The notes under the pieces: generated by a model | Told to the model about the DNA's origin: nothing | Databases searched by the model: none | Seen by the model: only the letters and a program-made list of their open reading frames with translations | Assembly (NCBI RefSeq): GCF_000820515.1 | Contig: NZ_JXDG01000011.1 | Location: 1-64,000 of the forward strand | DNA from: Pseudomonas batumici | GTDB taxonomy: Bacteria > Pseudomonadota > Gammaproteobacteria > Pseudomonadales > Pseudomonadaceae | Direction: 5' to 3' | DNA length: 64,000 bases | Made by a program: the position numbers and the translations under genes | Shown here: positions 17,422 through 25,820 of the stretch, piece after piece | Numbering within the stretch: the stretch's first letter is position 1 | Layout: the number at the start of each line of letters is the position of its first letter

Positions 17422-20400
17422 ATGAGTGAATCCAATCCGCTATTGAGTCATCTCGTTGACGCGGCGGCGACAGGTGCGCAGGGAGAGGGCGAAGAGAAAG
17501 TCGATTTCATCACGGCGATGGAGCGCCTCGATATTCAGTCGGTGTTTGATATTGTCCGGCAACCCAAGGGGCTCTTCTGTCAACGACTGGCCGAACTCAG
17601 TGATGCCGACGGCGAACTCGCCTATGACAATGCCTTGTGCTACGCCGTGCAAATTGCCCGCTTGTATCGCGAAGAACAGGTGACGGCCGACAGCCCTCGT
17701 CCCCCTGCCCAACGTTCGGGTATTCGCGCCCTGGTGGAGATCGGCCCCAGCTATCCCAACTTGTTCAGGGAGCGTTGGGACGAGTTCTGTAAGGTCGGCG
17801 CGCTGGCGGCGGTGGATTCTCCGGTGGCGTACTTGAGTACCCTCTATCGCCTGGCAACGACCCAATTGGAGGCGGAAAATACCGGAGACGCATCGAAAAA
17901 AATCCGTTTGGATATTCGGCGTCCCGATATCAAAACCTTGCTGATCGACCAGCAAGCGACCTTCAAGCCTCTGCCGATGCTGGACATTGCCAACACTGTC
18001 CTGAGTCGCGGTATTGAACGTTATCTGTCAGGCACGCCCGCCGCGGGGACTCCGCTTTACCGTTTGTTCAGCCAACGGTATTACCCGTTCAGTTTTCCGT
18101 ACAGCCTTGCTCAACACCAGTGTGTGTTGGGATTGGCCGGGAAAAAATTGCTGCTGGGTGAAATCAACTATTTGATCAGTCCGCAACTACCCGTCGTAGG
18201 CGGAAATAATTACGGTCGGGGGCAGCAACACCCGACGGTTGCGCAGCAACTGTTTGCGGGGCTGAGCGTGGAGCAATACGGATTGTTGACGCGAGTTTCC
18301 CCGTTCAGCACTTATTATATTTCGCACTCTCAGCTGGTCGACGGCTGGCAGGGGCCAAGTGTTTCCAACTTGCATCTTTTTGAGTCGCGCTACACCGGCT
18401 ATCTGTTACCCATACAACCGGAGGTCAAGCACGCCAATCCCGAGGCGCATGAGATTGTTACGACGGGAGGTCCCATGAGCACTCAGGTGACACTGGCTTT
18501 CAGCAAATCTGGCGCAGGTGACAAAGACATCGTGCTGAGCTTTGGCGTTCGCCGGGTTACCCAAAGCGAAAACTATGCACTCAACCGTCACTCCCCGCCT
18601 AGTGCGAATCAACCGGCATGCGCGCATATCCAATATCAGCCGGCCGACAATGCGGGCGCCGCGTTGCCAGTCAGCCCTGGCTATCAAACGACCTTCGAGA
18701 TGCTCGTCGCGTTAGGTACTGATAACGGTACTCTACTCCTTGAAAAACAGCGCTTCACCCTGACACTTGACGAAGCTTACGTGCTGAACGGGGCGGAGCA
18801 GGAGTTCTTTCGCACCTACTATGGCCTGGAGGTGATGACCCTGAACACGGCGTCTCTGTCGGACCTGGACACCTTCATGGCCAGGTCCGAGTTGAATGCC
18901 GAGCAGGTTGAAGCCCTGCTTTCCCAGCGCAGTCAACGCCCTCGGCTATCGGCCAATTGTCCGTCCCTCAATCCGTCGGCAAACGGCGGGCAGTTCAAGC
19001 TACCGTATCCCCATGCCTCCCATTATGGTGCTTGTTATGTCAATGGCGTGGGCTCCGATAGGTTCGATGGGGCCTCCGCCGCCGCGCAAGACCGCGACAG
19101 GTTCGACAACTCCATGGGGCTTCAGGAAAACCGTGAGCAAGGACGCACCTACTGGTCCATCACCAAGACGTCGCTGAACCGTTTCGACCGCCTGCAGCGC
19201 ATGATCCGCCTGCAACGCTGGATGAATATCCCCTTCGCCGAACTGGATACCCTGGTGGTCAGTGCCATTCGTGGTTGCGGTGAAAACAATCTGGACATGG
19301 CGCTTAACGGGGATGTCATGCGCGTGCTGGGGCTATTCCGCTACTTCAGCAGCCACTATACGGTCAGCCCCGAAGAGTTCGCGGCGTTTTTCCATCACCT
19401 GTCACCCTACTCTACCGGCGAGCGGACCCCGCTGTTCGACCAGGTATTCAACAGCCCGAGTCTGTTCGACACGCCGTTCGTCCTCGACCAGCAAACGTTC
19501 GACCTCTCCAGTGAAGCGCTTGCTGATCAGAAAACCGCCTATCAGCTCTGTGCCGGCCTGGGGGTTCAGTTCACCGAAGGTTCGCTGCTGCAATTGGCGA
19601 ACATCACGATCAGATATGTCGGTCCCTTGAACCGTTCATTGGCGATCGTCTCCTCGCTTTACCGCCAAGCCCGCATCGCCCGGATGTTCGGTTTATCGAT
19701 TGAGGATTACTGCGCCTTGCTGGACTTGCTGGGAGGCGCGGCCTACCAGGGGAACCTTGCCACCGGTCGGTTCCGCGTGACCGGTAGCACACCCGATATC
19801 GCCGATGTGCTGATGCACATGGACTGGGCCGTCACCTGGCTCAAGGACGGCAAACGGACGGTTGGCGAGGTGCGCCGCTTGCTGGGCCGGGATCCTTATG
19901 AGTTTCTCCCGCCACAGACGTTGCTGGAACGTTTGAATCGATTGGCGACCGAGCTGACGCCCGCACTCGTCGCGCCATCAGACTTGGAGCGGTTGAACCT
20001 CCCGACCAAAGACGACAATGGCGCGGACATCGCCTGGCGCACCCTGCTCGGCACCCGATTGCTCAGCGATCAGGGCCTGGTGATCAGTGTCTATCCCGAG
20101 TTTCTGGAGGACACGGCAGCCCAGGCGATCTATCGGACCCTGGCGCAAATACTCCAACCGCTGCACTTATCCGCCGAGGTCGAGGCCCGCGTCCAGGAGC
20201 AACTCGGCGAGTGTCTGGTCAGTGGTCACGCTCGGCAATTGCAGCTGCTTGAAGGTCTGCTGCAGGATACCTTGGGCTTGCCCAGGGCCCTGGCGGCGTG
20301 TGTTATCCAATGGTGCGGCGAGTCGACCCATGGCTTGCTGTCCCTGGTGCTGACGGCGCCAGGCCAGAACTGGCCAAGCCAAGTCCTGGACACCGCGCTG

Positions 20401-20928
20401 GCCGAGCGTTTTCAGGCACTGCTGCGCCATGCCGCCGCCGCGCGGTACCTGGGCATCAACGAGCGCGCGCTACAGACATTCCTCAGTGAACCGACCTGGC
20501 TGGGTCTGCCGAGCCGCTCAACAGAACTCACACTGGCCAGCCTCTATTACCTGGAGCGCTACTGCCAGTTGGTCGACATGTTGGGTAAGCCGGAAGCCGA
20601 GTGGCTGGGTTATCTGGCCCTCGCCAACTCACCTGCGCAGATCCGGGAAACCAACGCCCTCCCGGCGGCCACCAACGAATCAGTCAATACCGCGTTGGCC
20701 CGCTTGCTGAACTGGCAGCCCGGCGAAGTGAAGACCTTCTGCGACACCTTGCCCGATGGTCGTGCGACCCAGTGGGTGCAGGTGGAATGGTTGTACCGCT
20801 GCCAGCAGGTTTGTCAGGCCACGGGCCTTGGCGCCGGCTCCGTGCTGCTGTCCACGAGTTTGCTTTCCTACAGTAATACCCCCAGTTGGGTGCCTCTGGG
20901 CGAAGCCCTGATGGCCGTCAGTCGCTGA
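17422..20928 (+). CDS. Tc toxin subunit TcA, N-terminal half (TcaA-like, VRP1 domain)
   Basis: Predicted 1168 residues. The N-terminus (DIQSVFDIVRQPKGLFCQRL, AYDNALCYAVQIARLY, VDSPVAYLSTLYRLA) is the Salmonella virulence plasmid 28.1-kDa A / VRP1 region that opens TcA proteins. The length and the split into two genes resemble TcaA/TcaB of Photorhabdus rather than one-chain TcdA. It would form the outer shell of the pentameric TcA pore and may carry receptor contacts. ATG 17422 is used with AGAGGG upstream. The second half begins 18 bp after its stop. Confidence 0.85.
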   Translation: MSESNPLLSHLVDAAATGAQGEGEEKVDFITAMERLDIQSVFDIVRQPKGLFCQRLAELSDADGELAYDNALCYAVQIARLYREEQVTADSPRPPAQRSGIRALVEIGPSYPNLFRERWDEFCKVGALAAVDSPVAYLSTLYRLATTQLEAENTGDASKKIRLDIRRPDIKTLLIDQQATFKPLPMLDIANTVLSRGIERYLSGTPAAGTPLYRLFSQRYYPFSFPYSLAQHQCVLGLAGKKLLLGEINYLISPQLPVVGGNNYGRGQQHPTVAQQLFAGLSVEQYGLLTRVSPFSTYYISHSQLVDGWQGPSVSNLHLFESRYTGYLLPIQPEVKHANPEAHEIVTTGGPMSTQVTLAFSKSGAGDKDIVLSFGVRRVTQSENYALNRHSPPSANQPACAHIQYQPADNAGAALPVSPGYQTTFEMLVALGTDNGTLLLEKQRFTLTLDEAYVLNGAEQEFFRTYYGLEVMTLNTASLSDLDTFMARSELNAEQVEALLSQRSQRPRLSANCPSLNPSANGGQFKLPYPHASHYGACYVNGVGSDRFDGASAAAQDRDRFDNSMGLQENREQGRTYWSITKTSLNRFDRLQRMIRLQRWMNIPFAELDTLVVSAIRGCGENNLDMALNGDVMRVLGLFRYFSSHYTVSPEEFAAFFHHLSPYSTGERTPLFDQVFNSPSLFDTPFVLDQQTFDLSSEALADQKTAYQLCAGLGVQFTEGSLLQLANITIRYVGPLNRSLAIVSSLYRQARIARMFGLSIEDYCALLDLLGGAAYQGNLATGRFRVTGSTPDIADVLMHMDWAVTWLKDGKRTVGEVRRLLGRDPYEFLPPQTLLERLNRLATELTPALVAPSDLERLNLPTKDDNGADIAWRTLLGTRLLSDQGLVISVYPEFLEDTAAQAIYRTLAQILQPLHLSAEVEARVQEQLGECLVSGHARQLQLLEGLLQDTLGLPRALAACVIQWCGESTHGLLSLVLTAPGQNWPSQVLDTALAERFQALLRHAAAARYLGINERALQTFLSEPTWLGLPSRSTELTLASLYYLERYCQLVDMLGKPEAEWLGYLALANSPAQIRETNALPAATNESVNTALARLLNWQPGEVKTFCDTLPDGRATQWVQVEWLYRCQQVCQATGLGAGSVLLSTSLLSYSNTPSWVPLGEALMAVSR

Positions 20929-20946
20929 TCGAAGCAAGGTGCTCCC

Positions 20947-23900
20947 ATGACGCTTTCCATCGAAAAACAATTGAATGAAACATTGCGCGATGTCCAGGTG
21001 GCTTACTACCTGGATCAGGTCGTGGCCAACGATCCTGTTTTGCAGCAGCTGGGCCTCAGCGACAAACTGAAAACCGCCAACGACCTGTATGAGTTCCTGC
21101 TGCTGGATGTTCAGGTCAGCCAGGAAGTAGAGACCAGTTGGGTCGCCTCGGCCATTGCCAGCCTGCAGCAGTACATCAATGGCGTTCTCATGGGGATGGA
21201 GCCCGGCTATGAGAACAAGACCCTGGCCGAGCACCAGATTGTCGAATGGCGCGACCAGCAATGCCAATACCCGCTCTGGGCGGCGAACCAGCAATTGGCG
21301 TATTACCCCTCGATCTATATCGAGCCCAGCCTGCGGATGAAGAAGTCCGGATATTTCCGTCAGCTGGAAAACGATATCAACCAGAACAAGATCCATCTTG
21401 ATACCACCCAGGAGGCGGTCAAGCACTACCTCGCCAGCTTCGAGGAAGTCGCCAACCTGACCATCATCAATGGCTATATCACCGATGACGATTTTGCCAA
21501 CGGCACCTATTACTTCATCGGCAAGTCGCGGGCGGAGAACAAGTACTACTGGCGCTCGGTGGACATGTCGCAACGCAGCTACGTGAGCGGTACCAACGGG
21601 CCCAAGCACGATTACCCGCAGCCGGGGGCCTGGTCGGACTGGATGAGCGCGGACCTGGGGATTTCCGAAACCACGGTGGAGAAAACCATTCGCCCTGTGT
21701 TTTTCAATAATCGCTTGTTCGTGGTCTGGGTCGATGTGCTGCACCTGGCCGAAAGGACCGAGATGAAAGAAAAGGAACCCATCGATAAAGACAGCCCCGA
21801 AGTGGAGACCTCTTCCTTTAAACGCACCGAGTTGCACCTGAATCTGTCCTACAAGAAATATGACAACTCCTGGAGCGCGCCGCTCTGTTACATCATCGCC
21901 ACCAGTGAGGCGGATAGTTTTCCGCTGGGCGAGGATTTGAACGGGGTGCTGGAAACCATTGCCATTCAGGACACCTCGTCGACACCGGATGCCCTGTTTA
22001 TTGCGATGTATGCGGGTTATACGCCTAATACTGAAAGCAGCGGCAGCGACGGCAGCAAGGATACCTATGCTTTTCTCAAGACCGCCAATGTCGACAAGAA
22101 TTTCAATCGCCACTTGCTGTTTCCCAGTGCGGGTAAAGTCGGCGTGGCTCAATCGGAGCCCGGCGATAAAAGACCGCATGTGTTAAAAGTGGCGCGAATG
22201 TTTGCTTATGATAATAGGAATAAATTTCAGTTTACGCTGCCGACCTTTCAGATTTCTGTGAAAGAAGTGAAAAGTTCATCCCCGCATAGTGCGGAGTCGA
22301 GCTGGAATTTCAAAAATTTGCAAGCTATGGTTTCCAATGTTAGCAGTGCCGACGTGACCTATGATCGTACAAAGTCAGAAATCAGTATGGTTTCAAAGAT
22401 CACGTCGGATGTGGTCAGCGGCAAGCATCGGCAGGCGACCTTACGCTTTGTTTATTTAGGAACTTTTCACTATTTCACATTGATTCTGCGTATTGGTGAT
22501 GAGAATACCGATCCCAACTTTCAAACGTTGCAGGCAGGATCGAAGATCATCAATCTTCGCAACCAATATTATACTCGGGAAGATAATTTTTCCTTTGAAC
22601 TGTATCGAAACGATACCGATTCGAGAAAAGACTTTCTCGTCGATAATAAAGCGCAGGGGAAAATCAAGCTCCCACCTATTCCGGTTAACGATGATGGGTA
22701 CTCCTTGGAGGGTAAATTTATACGGAAAGCAGCCATTGATTGGCTTTTTTCAGTATCCAGTGAGAGGTCAATAATTGTCGAGTCGGATAACGGCACTTTG
22801 CCGAACACTTCCGCGGTTTTGAGACACGTTGTTGAACTGGTCGATGAATTACCTAAAAAATACTATCAGCATCAGGTTTCACGGCCGAAGTCAGTCCTTA
22901 CTCCAACGCCTGTCAATCTGTCCTCGGAGTCGGTCTGGCTGGCGAGCAGAGAATATGAAGAGACTCTGATTGCACCTGATACCTTGAGTATCAAGGTAAA
23001 AATAGACCCGGAAACCCTGCTTCCCGACTGGCCCGTGGAGTGGCCGGCCAACTCCAAGGTGATCCCGTTCAACCACGGCATATTCGTTCGCTCAGTGACG
23101 CCTGGCGGCCCCCTGCTCGGCGGCGGTCACAAACACGTCACCGTCGAGTTGAAACTGGAGACCAGCAGCGGCGGTACCTTGAAATCACCCGGCATGGGCA
23201 CACGTGACAGCCCGACACTGGGCATCGCCGAATTCATTGATTTCAGAGGGTCCGATGTCGCGTTCAGCGACGGCTCGACCGCGGTCGCGCGCAAACCGAT
23301 CCGCATGAACACCCTGTTCGCCCGCACCCTGATCGAAAAGGCCAATATTGCCCTGGAAAACCTGTTGTCCTGGGAAACCCAGCAACAGGAAGAACCGCCG
23401 CTGGAGCCGCCGAGCACCGATAACAAGATGGACTTCAATGGCGCCAATGGCCTGTATTTCTGGGAGTTGTTCCTGCATCTGCCATTCATGGTGGCTCACC
23501 GTCTGAACCTCGAACAGCAGTTCGACGCTTCCGAGTACTGGTTGAGCTTTATTTTCGATCCGAGCCGCAGGTCCGACAGCAGTGGCCGCCCTGCGTACTG
23601 GAATGTGCGTCCCCTGGTGGGCAGCAGCACCCGTAATCTCGACTACGCGGTCCGAGCGCCCCAGGATCCGGATGGGATCGCCAGCAGCAACCCGATCCAC
23701 TACCGCAAGGCCATCTACAGCTTCTATTTGAAGAACCTGCTCGACCGGGGCGACAACGCCTATCGGCAACTGACGCCCGACAGTTTGGCCGAAGCCAAAC
23801 TCTGGTACGTACGGGTACTGGACCTGCTGGGGCCGCGACCCGATGTCAACCTGATCGACCCCTGGACACCGATCACCCTGCTGACCCTGGCCGACAGCTC

Positions 23901-25779
23901 AAGCCAAGGCCTGCGCGACTATGAACGGCGGTTGGTGGCCCAGGACGAGGAGCGGCGCGTCAGTGCCGAGGACAATGACGGCGTGTCGCTGATCCTGTTC
24001 AACGAACCACCGCTGGAGTTGCGCACCTTCACTCCAGACCCGAATGTGCAGAGCGTGGACAGCGACTTCCTGCGCGTGCCGATGAACTTCAAGTTGGTGG
24101 AACTCTGGGATACCGCCGAGAGTCGGCTGCACAATCTGCGTAACAACCGCACCCTGGACGGCAAGCCGTTGCTGCTGCCGCTGTTCGCCGCCCCGCTCGA
24201 TCCACGGGCCTTGCTTGCCGCCTATGGTCAGGGTGGCGGCGGGGGTGGCGGCGGTCGTCTGATCGCCACGGACATCGCGCCTTATCGTTTCTCGATCATG
24301 CACCGTAGTGCCAGCAGCGCAGTGGACAGCCTGATCCAGTTTGGCCAGACCTTGCTGTCATTGATCGAGCGCAAGGAACAGGCCGAGTTCCTGGAGTTGC
24401 AACACCAGCAAGCCTGGGAGTTCGCCGAGTACGCCATTCTGTTGCAAAAGCAGGCACAGAAGATCGAAGCAGAAAGCCGCAACGCTCTGAAGGCCAGTCG
24501 AAACATTGTTGAAAGACGCCGGGCTTTTTACCAGAAGCTGAGCGATGAAGTGGTCAGTGCGGGAGAAATCGCGGCGGGCGTCGAGCATCTGCTGGGACGT
24601 GCCCTCGATGGGGCTGCCGCGGTCGCTGACAGTGTCGCCGCGGCGCTCAAACCGGTGCCGGGGGACGCCTCAGCGATCGCCGGGCTCATCGCCGGCATGG
24701 CCGCTGGTCCGACGATTGGTATGGGTGTTGGTGGCGTCGAGGTCGAGGGCGTTGTCGAGGTGGTTGCCCGTTCATTGCGCGGTGGGGCGGCACTCAGCCA
24801 CGCCACTGGCGAAGCGCTGGATCGTGTTGAGGGCTACCGTCGCCGCCACGAGGAATGGATGCTGGCCCGTGATCAGGCTGTACTGGAAATTGCCCAGATA
24901 GAGGCTCAACTCAAGGTATTGGATGAGCAGAATGAGGCCACCCGTCTGCAACTGTTGCAGGCCGAGGCCGCGTTGGAACAGGCCAGGGTCAGCCATGCCT
25001 TCCTGTCCAAGCGCTTCAGCAATACCCAGCTGTATCAATGGCTGATTGGTCAGTTCGCCACCTTCTATTACCAGATGTATGACGCGACCTTGTCCCTGTG
25101 CCTGGCAGCCCAGGCCGGCTGGCAATACGAGATCGCCGATTTCGTCACCACTTTCATTCAGACCGGCGGCTGGAACGACAGCTATCGGGGCTTGGGTGCC
25201 GGTGAGTCATTGAAGGTCAATCTGCTGAGAATGGAGAGCGAGTACCTCAAGCGTCACGAACGCAAGCTGGAAATGACCAAGACCCTCTCGTTGCGTGAAC
25301 TCAACGCCAAGGACCCGACATCGACCATCAATCTGCCTTGGGAGGACCTGCAGGATCGCCTGGAAGAAGACGGTAGCGTCGCTTTCGAGCTGACCCAGGC
25401 GTTGTTTGATAACGATTATCCCGGGCACTACCTGCGCCGTATCAAGCGTATCAGCGTGTCCCTGCCGGTGCTCCTCGGACCCTATGAAGATATCCGGGCG
25501 GAGCTGACGCAGATTTACAGCAAGGTCCAACTGAGCGCGACCGTGGATGCCGTGGTACGGGAAAACCTGCGCGCCAGCCAGCAGATCGCATTGTCCGGTG
25601 GCCTCAACGATGACGGCATGTTCGTGTTGAATTTCGATGATGAGCGCTACTTGCCGTTCGAGGGCACTGGCGCGGTTTCACGCTGGGCCCTGGTGTTTCC
25701 GAGACCGGACCTTCAGCGGGAGGCGCTCAAGTCCCTGACCGACATCATCGTGCACGTCCAATACACCGCCAAATCCTAG
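20947..25779 (+). CDS. Tc toxin subunit TcA, C-terminal half (TcaB/TcdA-like pore and TcB-binding part)
   Basis: Predicted 1610 residues. Residues ~80-180 carry the ABC_toxin_N pattern (VEWRDQQCQYPLWAANQQLA, YPSIYIEPSLRMKKSGYFRQ); then comes a neuraminidase-like region. After about residue 1120 there is a long helical coiled-coil/channel region, with a glycine- and alanine-rich stretch likely to be membrane-inserting, and a C-terminal TcB-binding domain (LPWEDLQDRLEEDGSVAFEL, LPVLLGPYEDIRAELTQIY). It would form the translocation channel. Roughly 22180-22960 is distinctly AT-rich compared with the rest of the gene, suggesting exchange of a surface domain. A run of glycines (24238-24255) precedes the channel. 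Confidence 0.9.
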   Translation: MTLSIEKQLNETLRDVQVAYYLDQVVANDPVLQQLGLSDKLKTANDLYEFLLLDVQVSQEVETSWVASAIASLQQYINGVLMGMEPGYENKTLAEHQIVEWRDQQCQYPLWAANQQLAYYPSIYIEPSLRMKKSGYFRQLENDINQNKIHLDTTQEAVKHYLASFEEVANLTIINGYITDDDFANGTYYFIGKSRAENKYYWRSVDMSQRSYVSGTNGPKHDYPQPGAWSDWMSADLGISETTVEKTIRPVFFNNRLFVVWVDVLHLAERTEMKEKEPIDKDSPEVETSSFKRTELHLNLSYKKYDNSWSAPLCYIIATSEADSFPLGEDLNGVLETIAIQDTSSTPDALFIAMYAGYTPNTESSGSDGSKDTYAFLKTANVDKNFNRHLLFPSAGKVGVAQSEPGDKRPHVLKVARMFAYDNRNKFQFTLPTFQISVKEVKSSSPHSAESSWNFKNLQAMVSNVSSADVTYDRTKSEISMVSKITSDVVSGKHRQATLRFVYLGTFHYFTLILRIGDENTDPNFQTLQAGSKIINLRNQYYTREDNFSFELYRNDTDSRKDFLVDNKAQGKIKLPPIPVNDDGYSLEGKFIRKAAIDWLFSVSSERSIIVESDNGTLPNTSAVLRHVVELVDELPKKYYQHQVSRPKSVLTPTPVNLSSESVWLASREYEETLIAPDTLSIKVKIDPETLLPDWPVEWPANSKVIPFNHGIFVRSVTPGGPLLGGGHKHVTVELKLETSSGGTLKSPGMGTRDSPTLGIAEFIDFRGSDVAFSDGSTAVARKPIRMNTLFARTLIEKANIALENLLSWETQQQEEPPLEPPSTDNKMDFNGANGLYFWELFLHLPFMVAHRLNLEQQFDASEYWLSFIFDPSRRSDSSGRPAYWNVRPLVGSSTRNLDYAVRAPQDPDGIASSNPIHYRKAIYSFYLKNLLDRGDNAYRQLTPDSLAEAKLWYVRVLDLLGPRPDVNLIDPWTPITLLTLADSSSQGLRDYERRLVAQDEERRVSAEDNDGVSLILFNEPPLELRTFTPDPNVQSVDSDFLRVPMNFKLVELWDTAESRLHNLRNNRTLDGKPLLLPLFAAPLDPRALLAAYGQGGGGGGGGRLIATDIAPYRFSIMHRSASSAVDSLIQFGQTLLSLIERKEQAEFLELQHQQAWEFAEYAILLQKQAQKIEAESRNALKASRNIVERRRAFYQKLSDEVVSAGEIAAGVEHLLGRALDGAAAVADSVAAALKPVPGDASAIAGLIAGMAAGPTIGMGVGGVEVEGVVEVVARSLRGGAALSHATGEALDRVEGYRRRHEEWMLARDQAVLEIAQIEAQLKVLDEQNEATRLQLLQAEAALEQARVSHAFLSKRFSNTQLYQWLIGQFATFYYQMYDATLSLCLAAQAGWQYEIADFVTTFIQTGGWNDSYRGLGAGESLKVNLLRMESEYLKRHERKLEMTKTLSLRELNAKDPTSTINLPWEDLQDRLEEDGSVAFELTQALFDNDYPGHYLRRIKRISVSLPVLLGPYEDIRAELTQIYSKVQLSATVDAVVRENLRASQQIALSGGLNDDGMFVLNFDDERYLPFEGTGAVSRWALVFPRPDLQREALKSLTDIIVHVQYTAKS

Positions 25780-25820
25780 GTGTTCAGGCAATCATCAGTA
25801 TCGAATACGGAGTGCAAGCC

